From an uncultured bacterium (GTDB lineage Bacteria; Verrucomicrobiota; Kiritimatiellia; RFP12; UBA1067), in assembly GCA_902779075.1 (NCBI GenBank), contig CACZAK010000031.1, positions 1-56,494 on the forward strand: a stretch of 56,494 nt of DNA, read 5' to 3'. Below are positions 6,892 to 15,988 of the stretch, in pieces. The stretch's first letter is position 1. Every line of letters begins with the position of its first letter. The notes under the pieces were generated by a model, which worked only from the letters and a program-made list of their open reading frames with translations, searched no databases and was not told the origin of the DNA. Made by a program: the position numbers and the translations under genes.

Positions 6892-8664
6892 ATGCAGCTG
6901 ATCGACTGGTTGATGGTGTTCGGCTATTTCGGCGTCCTGGCCGTCGTCGTGTCGGTCACGCTGCGGAAGCGGAAGATCAGGTCCGGCGAAGACCTCTTCC
7001 TCGGAGGGCGTTCCGTCGGCTGGCTCGCCATAGGCGCGTCGCTCTTCGCGGCGAACATCGGCTCGGAGCATCTAGTCGGACTCGCCGGCGCGGGGGCTTC
7101 GGCAGGTCTCAGCCAGGCGCACTGGGAGTTCAACTCGTGGATCATCGTGGGCATGGCCTGGATATTCCTCCCGTTCTACTACAAAAGCGGAGTGTCCACC
7201 ATGCCGGAGTTCATCGGACGTCGCTTCGGCGAGCGGGCGCGGTGGCTGCTGACCCTTGTTTCGCTCGCGGCGTACGTCTTAACCAAGATCGCGGTGACGG
7301 TGTTCGCCGGCGCCGTCTTCTTCCAGACGATGATGCCGGAGCTCCAGCTCGTCGTCGGAGACGTCACGATCACGTCGTTCTGGCTTGGGGCGGTCCTTAC
7401 CGTCGTCCTCGCCGGAATCTACTCCTCGATAGGAGGGCTCTCCGCAGTCGTCTACACCGATGTCGTCCAGACCGTCGTCATTCTCGTCGGCACGCTGTCG
7501 GTCACGGGGTTCTCGCTCTACTACCTCGGCCATTCCGGCGTGGTCCTGCCAGACGGGCAGGCCGCGCAGTCGATGTCGGACGGATGGCAGGTGCTGAAGC
7601 AGACGATTGTGTCGAGCGGAGCCGCCGAGCGGTTCTCGCTGTTCCATCCGCTCACCCACCCGACGTTCCCGTGGCTGGGCGTCATGGTCGCGTCGCTCGT
7701 CAGCGGCTGCTGGTACTGGTGCACTGACCAGTTCATCGTGCAGAGGACGCTGGCGGCGAAGGACCTGACGAACGCCCGCAGGGGCGTGCTTTTCGGATCG
7801 CTCCTGCGGTTTACCCCGGTCTTCCTCTTCATAGTTCCGGGGATGCTCGGCTTTGCGCTTTGGCAGAATCACGTCAGCATCGGAGGCGTTGAGTTCGGGA
7901 GTCAGATGACGAGGCTCGTGGACGGCGTGCGCGCAATCGACGGCGACAAGGTGTTCCCGACTCTCGTGCAGAGCGTGCTGCCCGTCGGGTTCCGCGGCAT
8001 TGTCGTAGCGGGAATGGTCGCGGCGCTTATGAGTTCGATGGCGTCGCTCTTCAATTCGGTCTCGACGCTCTTCACGATGGACGTGTTTCTTAAGCTGCGT
8101 CCGGGCGCAGGGCAGAAGACCATCGTTCTGGTTGGCCGCTGCACCACCGTCGTGATGACGTGCCTTGGCCTTCTCTGGCTTCCGGTCGTGAAGCTCATCT
8201 CCAGCGGTGGACTCTACGAGTACCTCCAGAACGTGCAGTCGTTCCTCGCCCCTCCGATTGTCGCCGTGTTCCTTGCGGGGCTTTTCTGGAAGCGGGCGAA
8301 CCTAGCCGGGTCTATCACGGGACTTGCCGGCGGATTCGCCCTTGGGATCGGCAAGCTGGTTCTCAAGGCTGCCTGCTCGAACGCGGACGGATGGATTGGC
8401 GCGGCGGCGCGGTTCAACGACTACTACTTCTCCGGCGTCCTTTTCGTGCTGTCCGTGATCTTTGTGGCGGCGGCATCCCTGGCGACGCAGGCGCCCGATG
8501 CGTCACGGCTGGGTGGACTCAACTACTTCTGCCTCGACGAGGCGTTCAAGAAAGAGAACCGCGCCTCGTGGAACTGGGTGGACGTCGCCGTTTCGGCCGG
8601 CGTTGTCTCCCTCGTCGTCGCGGCCTACGTCTATTTCTACAACTGGCTCGGAGGCACGCCTTGA
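6892..8664 (+). CDS. Sodium:solute symporter (SSS family, SGLT-like sugar transporter)
   Basis: Inner-membrane Na+-coupled sugar importer, 590 residues with about 14 hydrophobic segments. Family hallmarks include EDLFLGGRSVGWLAIGASLFAANIGSEHLVGLAGAGA (parts: FLGGRSVGW, AANIGSEHLVGLAG), YKSGVSTMPEFIGRRFG, YSSIGGLSAVVYTDVVQT and GMVAALMSSMASLFNS. The SGLT-like N-terminus and the C-terminal extra helix suggest a monosaccharide substrate. It lies directly after the epimerase gene and overlaps the following hydrolase gene in a TTGA arrangement. The window has no SusC/D or ABC sugar importer, so this and the MFS carrier are the visible entry routes. Confidence 0.92.
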   Translation: MQLIDWLMVFGYFGVLAVVVSVTLRKRKIRSGEDLFLGGRSVGWLAIGASLFAANIGSEHLVGLAGAGASAGLSQAHWEFNSWIIVGMAWIFLPFYYKSGVSTMPEFIGRRFGERARWLLTLVSLAAYVLTKIAVTVFAGAVFFQTMMPELQLVVGDVTITSFWLGAVLTVVLAGIYSSIGGLSAVVYTDVVQTVVILVGTLSVTGFSLYYLGHSGVVLPDGQAAQSMSDGWQVLKQTIVSSGAAERFSLFHPLTHPTFPWLGVMVASLVSGCWYWCTDQFIVQRTLAAKDLTNARRGVLFGSLLRFTPVFLFIVPGMLGFALWQNHVSIGGVEFGSQMTRLVDGVRAIDGDKVFPTLVQSVLPVGFRGIVVAGMVAALMSSMASLFNSVSTLFTMDVFLKLRPGAGQKTIVLVGRCTTVVMTCLGLLWLPVVKLISSGGLYEYLQNVQSFLAPPIVAVFLAGLFWKRANLAGSITGLAGGFALGIGKLVLKAACSNADGWIGAAARFNDYYFSGVLFVLSVIFVAAASLATQAPDASRLGGLNYFCLDEAFKKENRASWNWVDVAVSAGVVSLVVAAYVYFYNWLGGTP

Positions 8665-10766
8665 AAAGGCTGGTTGCGATTTATGTTCTCTTCATGGCGT
8701 CGTTCGCCTGTGCGGCGGTTGAGCGCGCCTCCTTCCGCAGCTGGGCGATTGCCGTGGATCGAGCCTCGCTCGACTTCTCGCTGGAGTGCGCAACGGCACC
8801 CGGCGGCAGCGCCGTTATTGTCGAGGACGGACGCATCACGCTGCCGTCGGGGTGGATGCCCGTCTCCGGGAAGGCCAAGCTCCCGTCCATGGACGCCGCT
8901 TTCACCCTTATGGAGGTGCCGGTCGCCAGGAATGGCGAAACGAACGCCGTGGCATTCCGGCTTTCCGCAGACGGCGTGGAGATCGCGGCGCCTGACGGCT
9001 CCCGCATCTCCGGCACGCTTCTCTGGGGCGAGGACGCCAGGCGCGTAATTGCCGTCAGGGCAGACGAGCCGTGCGCAGGGCCGCATGTTACCTCCGGCCC
9101 GCGCGTGCCAGGCGGGGCAGACGCTCTTTTCGACATTCCCTCGGATTCGCTTCTCGCGTTGCGCGGTGCGACGCTGGAGTATGTTCCCGGCGCGGGACGT
9201 TTTGCGTTCTCGGCGGGCGGGATGGTTTCGTTCTCGGCCCAGCACGCGTTTCTCTCGAAGCGCTACGGCATCCGCAGCCACGCGCCGAGGGAGGGTGGCA
9301 TGTTCGCGACGCCTCCCGTCGGTTGGATGACGTGGTACGCCGTCAAGTTCGCCGCAAACGAGCAGATAGTCCTCGAAAACGCCAGGGCGTTTAAGGAGAA
9401 GTTCGGCGGCTACACAGACGAGAAGCCTGTCCTTTGGGTCGACTGGGAATGGGGCCACGGCAAAATGCACAACTTCGGTGATGAAAACGAGGACGTGACT
9501 TCGCCCCGCGCATCTGCGTACCCACGCGGAATGAAGGCGCTTGCGGACGATCTTTCGTCGTTGGGCTTCACGCCGGGGCTGTGGGTTTCCGTCGTCAACG
9601 ACTGCCGCACCAACGCTTTTTGGAAGGCGCGCCCCGAATGGGTGCTGGGCGAATGGGACGTGTGGTGCGGTCCAGTGTGGGGCGATCCTACGGCGCCCGG
9701 CTTCTGCGAAGAATACGTTCCGGACATCTTCGCTCTCTACGAAAGCTGGGGATACAAGGCGTTCAAGTGGGACACGCTCCCTTGGGCGCTCGCCGCCTTC
9801 ACGCGACTGCGCGAAAAAATGCACGATCCGTCCGTGATGCCGGAAGAGGCGTACCGCAGGATGGTCGCGGCGGGACGCAAAGCCGTCGGCGAAAAGACTT
9901 TTCTGCTGAGCTGCTCCGGCGAGACGGACGCTTGCAACCTTGCGGCATCCGACCTCTTCGACGCCATGCGCATCGGCGGCGATATCTTCACCTGGGAGAA
10001 CTTCGTCACGCAGGGCCTAGAGCGCATTCTGCGCTACCAGCCGCTCCATGGCACGCACATCCTCTCTGACAGCGACAACCTCGTTCTCCGGACTGAATTT
10101 TCCACGCTCGCGCAGGCGCGGACGCGCGTTTCGATATACGGTCTCTCGGGACTCCCCGTGACCGTCGGCGACACAATCGCGTCACTCGATGCGCCGCGCA
10201 TCGACATGTTGCGATGCATCATGCCGGTCGTTCCGGTGACGCCCGCATCGCTGGCGCGTGCTGAGATCCGGACGGACTGCCTTGTGGAATCGGTCGCCGA
10301 ATTCGCCCGTCCGTGGGGGACGTGGGAGGTTCGCGCGTTCTCCAATCTGGACACAAACGAAGCGCGGCGCGTGTCGTTTTCCGCTTCTGGCCGCGCAGTC
10401 TGGGACTTCTGGCGCGACGAATTGCTCCATCCGAACGGCGATGGCACTTTCACTCTGGAAGTTCCGCCGTGCGACACGCGCGTCGTGCGCCTTTCGCCAT
10501 TGTCCGCCCATGGCGCGACGCTTCTTTCGGTTTCGCGGCACATAACGCAGGGCGGATACGAGCTGGCGTCATTCCGGTCCGATGCGCACGAAGTGTCCGG
10601 CGCGGTGAAGTGCCCAGGCGGCGAAACAGTTAAAGTCACGCTTCTTCTGCCGGAAAAAAGGGGCGCGATAACGTCCTCGCATCCCTGCAGACTGGAAGGG
10701 GATGTCCTGCGGCTTGAACTGTCGCCTGCGTCGAGCGGGGCTGTCGAATGGCACGTTGCATTCTGA
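8661..10766 (+). CDS. Secreted GH36/clan GH-D-like alpha-galactosidase
   Basis: Predicted exported glycoside hydrolase, 701 residues. The start is TTG 8661 inside the symporter stop, supported by GGAGG at 8650-8654; it gives a signal peptide (KRLVAIYVLFMASFACA). An N-terminal beta-sandwich (to about 215) precedes a (beta/alpha)8 barrel beginning at PPVGWMTWYAVKF. The clan GH-D nucleophile motif is AFKWDTL (Asp371), and Asp441 in DAMRIGGD is the likely acid/base. A small C-terminal beta domain follows. Sequence outside the motifs is divergent, so alpha-galactosidase is a family-level guess; other alpha-glycosides are possible. Confidence 0.75.
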   Translation: MKRLVAIYVLFMASFACAAVERASFRSWAIAVDRASLDFSLECATAPGGSAVIVEDGRITLPSGWMPVSGKAKLPSMDAAFTLMEVPVARNGETNAVAFRLSADGVEIAAPDGSRISGTLLWGEDARRVIAVRADEPCAGPHVTSGPRVPGGADALFDIPSDSLLALRGATLEYVPGAGRFAFSAGGMVSFSAQHAFLSKRYGIRSHAPREGGMFATPPVGWMTWYAVKFAANEQIVLENARAFKEKFGGYTDEKPVLWVDWEWGHGKMHNFGDENEDVTSPRASAYPRGMKALADDLSSLGFTPGLWVSVVNDCRTNAFWKARPEWVLGEWDVWCGPVWGDPTAPGFCEEYVPDIFALYESWGYKAFKWDTLPWALAAFTRLREKMHDPSVMPEEAYRRMVAAGRKAVGEKTFLLSCSGETDACNLAASDLFDAMRIGGDIFTWENFVTQGLERILRYQPLHGTHILSDSDNLVLRTEFSTLAQARTRVSIYGLSGLPVTVGDTIASLDAPRIDMLRCIMPVVPVTPASLARAEIRTDCLVESVAEFARPWGTWEVRAFSNLDTNEARRVSFSASGRAVWDFWRDELLHPNGDGTFTLEVPPCDTRVVRLSPLSAHGATLLSVSRHITQGGYELASFRSDAHEVSGAVKCPGGETVKVTLLLPEKRGAITSSHPCRLEGDVLRLELSPASSGAVEWHVAF

Positions 10767-10787
10767 AACCAAAGGACATGAACGTCT

Positions 10788-12137
10788 ATGAACTACGCTG
10801 AAGCAAAGGAAAACAAAGCGGTTTGCGCTGATAACAGTCGCACGATGGATGCGAAAGGCGGCAGGCTGTTGTTTCTCTCCATGGCGGCGGCCATGGGAGG
10901 GTTCCTCTTCGGGTACGACACGGCGGTGATCAACGGTGGAGAACAGCAGATACAGTCCGTCTGGGGGCTCTCGTCGTTTATACACGGCCTCGTCATGAGT
11001 TCCGCTCTCTGGGGCACGGTCATTGGCGCGGTGTGCGGCGGAAAAGTCTGCGACAGGATCGGACGCAAGCCGACGCTCTTCTGGGTCGGCGTACTCTACC
11101 TCGCCTCCGCCGCCTGGAGCGCATTTGCGTTCGGGCCGTGGGACTTGATCGTCGCGCGCTTTGTCGGCGGCTTGGGCGTCGGGGCGTCGTCTATAGCCGC
11201 GCCAGTATATATCGCGGAAATCGCGCCTCCTGAAAGGCGCGGACAGCTTGGCGGGCTTTTCCAGTTCAACATCGTCCTCGGAATGGTCGTATCGCAGTTC
11301 GTGAACTGGGGAATCGGCTCCGCCGGGCTTGGCGACGCCACATGGCGCTGGATGCTTGGCTCGGAGATGGCACCCGCCCTCGCATTCACGCTCTTGACGC
11401 CGTTCCTCGACGAGAGCCCGAGGTGGTTGCGGTCGCGCGAGACGCGTGACCCTACCGACGGTAGGGCGCGATCACCGGTATCACCCGAACAAAGTGAGCC
11501 GCGTAAGCGGTCGCTAGAGGTGTGCGCGCCGTTCTTCTCCCGCGCAAACCGGCGTCCCATATTGCTTGCCTTTGCCGTCGCGATGTTCAACCAGCTTTCG
11601 GGCATCAACGCGATGATGTATTTTGCGAAGCGGGTCTTCGAGATGGCCGGCTTCACTCCGCAGGTAGCGCTCGGCACTGCGGCGGGGATGAGCGTCGTCC
11701 TCGGGCTTGGCACTTTCGCCGGGCTTTTCCTCATCGACCGGCTCGGACGCCGCACGCTCTTGATAATCGGCTCGATTGGATGCATTGTCGCGCATTTTGC
11801 CGCAGCCTCGGCATTCGTGTTCGATCTGGGACTTGTCGCCGCGATATGCATCTTTCAGTTCATCGTGTTCTTCGCCGTGGGGCAGGGCGTCGTCATCTGG
11901 GTGTTCATCTCGGAGATATTCCCGCAGAAGTTCCGAGCGCAGGGGCAGAGCTGGGGAAGCTTCACGCACTGGTCGTTCTGCGCGGTGCTCACATTTGTGT
12001 TCCCTGCGATGGCTGCATCGTGGGCGCCGGCCTCGATATTCTCGTTTTTCGGCGTCTGTCTCTGCGTCCATCTTCTTTGGGCGATATTCATTTGTCCGGA
12101 AACAAAAGGAAAGAAACTGGAGGAGTTCGAAAAATGA
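10788..12137 (+). CDS. MFS sugar porter
   Basis: Inner-membrane sugar transporter of the sugar porter (SP) family, 449 residues with 12 predicted helices. Signatures: GGFLFGYDTAVINGG in TM1, DRIGRKPTL after TM2, VYIAEIAPPERRGQLGG after TM4, DESPRWL after TM6, NQLSGINAMMYFAKRVFE in TM7, DRLGRRTLL after TM8 and PETKGKKLEE at the C-terminus. The loop between TM6 and TM7 contains an unusual segment (residues about 221-243) encoded by a cluster of small palindromes. The gene overlaps the FucI-like gene in ATGA, implying coupled expression. The substrate is likely a free monosaccharide handled by that isomerase. Confidence 0.92.
   Translation: MNYAEAKENKAVCADNSRTMDAKGGRLLFLSMAAAMGGFLFGYDTAVINGGEQQIQSVWGLSSFIHGLVMSSALWGTVIGAVCGGKVCDRIGRKPTLFWVGVLYLASAAWSAFAFGPWDLIVARFVGGLGVGASSIAAPVYIAEIAPPERRGQLGGLFQFNIVLGMVVSQFVNWGIGSAGLGDATWRWMLGSEMAPALAFTLLTPFLDESPRWLRSRETRDPTDGRARSPVSPEQSEPRKRSLEVCAPFFSRANRRPILLAFAVAMFNQLSGINAMMYFAKRVFEMAGFTPQVALGTAAGMSVVLGLGTFAGLFLIDRLGRRTLLIIGSIGCIVAHFAAASAFVFDLGLVAAICIFQFIVFFAVGQGVVIWVFISEIFPQKFRAQGQSWGSFTHWSFCAVLTFVFPAMAASWAPASIFSFFGVCLCVHLLWAIFICPETKGKKLEEFEK
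11447..11515. repeat. Palindrome cluster inserted in the MFS gene
   Basis: CCTACCG-A-CGGTAGG (11451-11465) is a perfect 7-bp-arm palindrome. GTGA/TCAC flank it, and CCGC-GTAA-GCGG follows at about 11499-11510. The block is read in frame as the TM6-TM7 loop of the transporter, in a stretch that does not look like the normal family loop. Shorter look-alikes (GGTAGGGC, GGTAGGGAC) occur at about 27972 and 30556. Confidence 0.6.
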
Positions 12138-13525
12138 AATTCGCAGTAATGTTTGGAAACAGGGGGTTCTTCCCCGGTGAACTTATAGCGTCCGCGAGGC
12201 GCGACTTTGCTTCCGTCCTGAAGAAAAACGGGCACGAGTCCCTGATGATGGACGAATCGCTTTCGCGCTACGGTGCGGTGGAGACGCCGGAGGAGGGGCG
12301 CAGGTTCGCCGCGTTCCTCGCGGAGCGCAAGAACGAGGTGGACGGAGTCATAGTCGCACTCGCCAATTTCGGCGATGAAAACGGCGCCTTGTACGCGCTG
12401 CGCGATGCAGGCGTGCCGATACTCGTGCAGGCATATCCCGATGAAATCGGCAAGATGGACTTTTCGCACCGCCGCGACGCGGTCTGCGGGAAGATCGCAA
12501 TGTGCAACGTTCTGCGACAGGCGGGCGTGAAGTTCACCCTCACGCGAGACTTCGCCGTCGATCCGAAGAGCAAGGCGTTTGCCGAAGACCTTCGCATCTT
12601 CGCTGCGGTGTGCCGCGTGGTTAAGGGGATGCGCAGACTCAACGTCGCGGCGGTCGGAGCGAGAACTACGGCGTTCAAGACTGTCCGCTTCGACGAAATC
12701 GCCTACCAGAAGAAGGGCGTCGGAATAGAGACAATCGACCTCTCGCATCTTTTCTCGCTTATGGAGAAGGCGGATGCAAAGGAGGTCGCGGAGAGCGTCA
12801 ACGCGCTCAAGCGGTACGCCGACTTCGGCAATTGGCCGGACGCGAAGGCGGAGGCGCTATCGCGCCTCGCGATTGCGCTCGGGAATATCAAGGACGACCT
12901 TTCGATAGATGCCTTTGCGATACGCTGCTGGGACGAGTTCCAGCACCGCTGGGGAATCGCGCCCTGCGTCGTGATGGCGATGCTCAATTCGCAGGGCATC
13001 CCCGCCGCGTGCGAGATGGACGTCAACAACGCCGTCGCGATGAAGGCGCTCTCACTCGCCGCCGACGCCCCGGTGGGGCTCTTCGACGTCAACAACAACT
13101 ACGGGAAGGCGAAGGACAGAATGATCTTCTTCCACTGTTCGGCGCTTCCGGGGGAGATGCTAAAAGGCAAGGGCCGAATCGGCGAGCACCTCATGTTCCG
13201 CAAGGCGTTTGGTCCGGGGACGGGTGTCGGCATCTTCGGCGGCAACGTCAGGCCGATGTCGCTGACCGTCGCGAGCATGAAAACCGAGGACGGCAGTCCG
13301 TGGGCGTTCGTCACAACCGGGAAAGTCACGACGGATAATGTCGAGAAGGGATTTTTCGGAACAGGATTCGTATTCCGTCCCGAATGCGGCGACGCGAACG
13401 CCATGCTCAACTACATGGCGCGGAACGGCTACCGCCATCACGTCGCATTTGTCGAAGGCGACTGGTCCCGGGCCGTCGCAGAGGCGCTTGCGAACTATCT
13501 GGAGTATCCTATAGATGAGATTTAA
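12134..13525 (+). CDS. L-fucose isomerase-like (FucI/AraA fold) sugar isomerase
   Basis: Predicted cytoplasmic aldose-ketose isomerase of 463 residues with no signal peptide (starts MKFAVMFGNRGFFPGEL). The architecture is that of the L-fucose/L-arabinose isomerase superfamily: two Rossmann-like N-terminal domains and a C-terminal domain with GIAPCVVMAMLNSQGIPAACEMDVN, where the Glu is a candidate metal ligand, and FHCSALP. It is shorter than canonical FucI (about 590). ATG 12134 overlaps the MFS stop; AGGAG precedes it. With FucU, a PfkB kinase and a class II aldolase in the same operon, L-fucose to L-fuculose is the simplest reading, but galactose to tagatose or another conversion is possible. 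Confidence 0.75.
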   Translation: MKFAVMFGNRGFFPGELIASARRDFASVLKKNGHESLMMDESLSRYGAVETPEEGRRFAAFLAERKNEVDGVIVALANFGDENGALYALRDAGVPILVQAYPDEIGKMDFSHRRDAVCGKIAMCNVLRQAGVKFTLTRDFAVDPKSKAFAEDLRIFAAVCRVVKGMRRLNVAAVGARTTAFKTVRFDEIAYQKKGVGIETIDLSHLFSLMEKADAKEVAESVNALKRYADFGNWPDAKAEALSRLAIALGNIKDDLSIDAFAIRCWDEFQHRWGIAPCVVMAMLNSQGIPAACEMDVNNAVAMKALSLAADAPVGLFDVNNNYGKAKDRMIFFHCSALPGEMLKGKGRIGEHLMFRKAFGPGTGVGIFGGNVRPMSLTVASMKTEDGSPWAFVTTGKVTTDNVEKGFFGTGFVFRPECGDANAMLNYMARNGYRHHVAFVEGDWSRAVAEALANYLEYPIDEI

Positions 13526-15869
13526 GGCTCTTGCCTGCGTCCTTCTCGCAGTCGGCGCCCTGGCGTCGGCGTGCGACGGAGGAAAGGCGCCGTTCTCCGT
13601 CGCTGTGCCCGTCTGGCCGGAGGGTCGCGAGCGGCGCATGAACGATTTTGTCGAGTTTCGCGCCTTCTTCGATGTTCCGGAAGATGCGCGTCCCGTTTTG
13701 CGTATGACCGGCGCCTCGGTCTACCGCATCTGGCTGAACGGCGTGTTCGCAGGATATGGTCCTGCGCGCGCCGCCCCGGGTTTCTTCCGCGTGGACGAAT
13801 GGCCTCTTGCGGCAAAGGCGGGGCGCAACGAATTGTCAGTCGAAGTTTCCGCCTACAACTGCAACACGTTCTATATACCCGAGCATCCGGCGTTTCTCCA
13901 GGCGGAGGTTGATTGCAATGGACGCATCCTCGCGGCTACAGGCCGCGGAAGCGATTTTTCGGCCTTCGAGACAACGCGCATCGCGAAATGCTCGCGGTAC
14001 AGCTACCAGCGTGCGTTCGGCGAGGCGTACCGTCCTTCTCCGAATGGTGAAGGCGAAAAACTCACGTTTGTCGCGCAGCCAGCCGTCCGACTCGTTGAGC
14101 GCATCGCGGCGTATCCCAAGTTCGAGTTTTTGGGTGCGTTCGAACCTTCGTCTAGGACACGCGTCCGGATCGATCCGACTGGTGTCTATCCGCCTGCGAG
14201 GTTCGTCGACGGCGTCCAGAGCTGGTTCAAGTGCTACGCGCATACGAACCTTGCGGTCAACATTTACGATACTCTCCGCCATACGCGCGTATTTCCGGAC
14301 GGCGCCAAGGCGGGGAACGGGCGGATAACCGCAGGGGAAGGCGTCCAGTACGACGCCGGGCGCAACGCATCCGGATTCATCGTGTTGGACGTGGAATGCC
14401 TCGAAGCGGGGACGCTTTGGGTCGCCTTCGACGAGGTGCTGCAAGATGGCGTCGTCGCGCCAATGCGGTCCCGCGAGGTCGCCAACGCCGTCTGTTTCGA
14501 AATGACGCCAGGCCGCCGCCGCATCGAGACATTCGAACCATATACAATGCGCCATATCCACGCCTACACATTCGACGGCAAATTCAACATGGGCAAGGCG
14601 GGCATTCGGGAATACCGCTCTCCAGCCGCAGACGCCGCCGCGCTTCGGACTTCCGATGCGTCGTTGGATGCGATATTCGCCGCCGCGTGCGAGACTTTCG
14701 CGCAGAACGCAGTCGACGTTTTTACGGACTGTCCGGGCCGCGAGCGCGCGGGATGGCTCTGCGACAGTTTCTTTCTGGCGCGCGCATCGGCGCTGCTTAC
14801 CGGATCGACGGACCTCGAGCGGCTTTTTTTTCAGAACTACGTGTTGCCGGAGAAGTACGCCGACATTCCGGAAGGCATGATTCCCATGTGCTTCCCCGCA
14901 GATATCCGTAACGGCAACTACATACCGAACTGGGCGATGTGGTTCGTCATACAGCTCGCGGAATACCTCGACAGGAGCGGCGACCGAGCCACGGTGGACG
15001 CGCTCAAGCCGAGAATGCTGGCGCTCGTCGATTTTTTCCGTAGATTCCTGAACTCCGACGGGCTCCTCGAAAAACTCGGCGGGTGGCCGTTCATCGAGTG
15101 GAGCGAGGCGAACAATCTCGTCCAGGACGTGAACTACCCGACGAACGCGACGTGGGCGGAGATGCTGAACGCGGTTGCCCGAATGTACTCCATCCCCGAT
15201 CTCGCCGGGGAGGCGGAGCGCGTGCGCGAGGCGATACGCCGACAGTCGTGGACCGGACGTTGGTTCTGCGACAACGCCGTGCGGGAGGCAGACGGAACGC
15301 TCAGGCCCTCCGGAAAGTGCACCGAGACGTGCCAGTACTACATGTTCGCGTTCGGCGTCGCGACAAGGAAAACGCATCCGGAACTCTGGAACACGCTCGT
15401 CTCGGACTTCGGGCCAAGGCGACGCGAGACCAACGCCCATCCGGAGGTTTTCCCCTCCAATGCGTTCATCGGCAACTTCCTTCGTCTGGAGCTTCTCTCC
15501 CGCGCCGGGCTTTCGCGCAGGGTCATCGACGAAAGCCGCAGGTATTTCGCGCATATGGCGGAGCAGACGGGCACGCTGTGGGAACACGAAGGGACAAGGG
15601 CGAGCTGCAACCATGGCTTTGCAAGCTACGTCGCGGCGCTCTATGCGCGGAACATCGCCGGCATCGTGGAGATTGACGGCTTGGCGAAGACCGTGGCTGT
15701 TCGGAAGACGGACGTACCTCTCGACTTCTGCGAGATGACGCTTCCGGTCGATGGCGGAACGGTGACGTACGGCTGGCGCAGGGAAGGGGTGGAGCGCGTC
15801 GAGACGTTTCGCGCGCCGGATGGTTGGCACATGATCGCGGAGCAGGATGTTGATTGCAAAAATCTATAG
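13515..15869 (+). CDS. Secreted GH78-like alpha-L-rhamnosidase
   Basis: Exported glycoside hydrolase of 784 residues. The signal peptide is MRFKALACVLLAVGALASAC; ASAC could be a lipobox, so it may be a lipoprotein. N-terminal beta-sandwich domains (ASVYRIWLNGVFAGYGP is typical of the GH78 N-terminal module) lead to an (alpha/alpha)6 barrel with the GH78-type acidic motif DCPGRERAGWLCDS (Asp405, Glu410, Asp417) and WPFIEWSE. A C-terminal beta domain closes the protein. It overlaps the isomerase gene by 11 nt and ends the first operon; the next promoter's distal half-site lies inside its last codons. Confidence 0.85.
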   Translation: MRFKALACVLLAVGALASACDGGKAPFSVAVPVWPEGRERRMNDFVEFRAFFDVPEDARPVLRMTGASVYRIWLNGVFAGYGPARAAPGFFRVDEWPLAAKAGRNELSVEVSAYNCNTFYIPEHPAFLQAEVDCNGRILAATGRGSDFSAFETTRIAKCSRYSYQRAFGEAYRPSPNGEGEKLTFVAQPAVRLVERIAAYPKFEFLGAFEPSSRTRVRIDPTGVYPPARFVDGVQSWFKCYAHTNLAVNIYDTLRHTRVFPDGAKAGNGRITAGEGVQYDAGRNASGFIVLDVECLEAGTLWVAFDEVLQDGVVAPMRSREVANAVCFEMTPGRRRIETFEPYTMRHIHAYTFDGKFNMGKAGIREYRSPAADAAALRTSDASLDAIFAAACETFAQNAVDVFTDCPGRERAGWLCDSFFLARASALLTGSTDLERLFFQNYVLPEKYADIPEGMIPMCFPADIRNGNYIPNWAMWFVIQLAEYLDRSGDRATVDALKPRMLALVDFFRRFLNSDGLLEKLGGWPFIEWSEANNLVQDVNYPTNATWAEMLNAVARMYSIPDLAGEAERVREAIRRQSWTGRWFCDNAVREADGTLRPSGKCTETCQYYMFAFGVATRKTHPELWNTLVSDFGPRRRETNAHPEVFPSNAFIGNFLRLELLSRAGLSRRVIDESRRYFAHMAEQTGTLWEHEGTRASCNHGFASYVAALYARNIAGIVEIDGLAKTVAVRKTDVPLDFCEMTLPVDGGTVTYGWRREGVERVETFRAPDGWHMIAEQDVDCKNL

Positions 15870-15919
15870 TGCGCTTGCATTATTTACTATTGCGTGATTT
15901 CAGACGGAAGTGCTACAAT
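15854..15919 (+). promoter_or_regulatory. Operator/promoter copy B
   Basis: TTGCAAAAA at 15854 and TTGCATTATTTACTATTGCG at 15875 are 21 bp apart. The proximal element contains the -35 TTGCGT (15890-15895); an 18-bp spacer leads to -10 TACAAT (15914-15919). The distal half-site overlaps the stop codon of the GH78-like gene. It drives the unit beginning at 15989. The layout is the same as at 1421-1486 and 25586-25650. Confidence 0.8.
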
Positions 15920-15988
15920 ATGGCTATGGCGAAGTCGATATGACTTTACTGCCGAATTAGGAAATGTAACAACTGAAAGGACAATAAA

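Noticed and set aside
8160..8660. Extended N-terminus for the GH36-like protein
   Set aside because: The frame is open far upstream within the symporter gene, but the peptide is Arg-rich and lacks structure; TTG 8661 with GGAGG gives a signal peptide.
11522..12133. Extended N-terminus for the FucI-like isomerase
   Set aside because: It would overlap the MFS gene by over 600 bp; ATG 12134 has an SD and starts the isomerase fold.
13836..15830. Long minus-strand open frame (664 codons) opposite the GH78-like gene
   Set aside because: Arg/His-rich composition with no family motifs; it is the antisense shadow of a well-supported GC-rich gene. Similar shadows at 15887-17440, 17569-18996 and 26483-27832 were rejected for the same reason.
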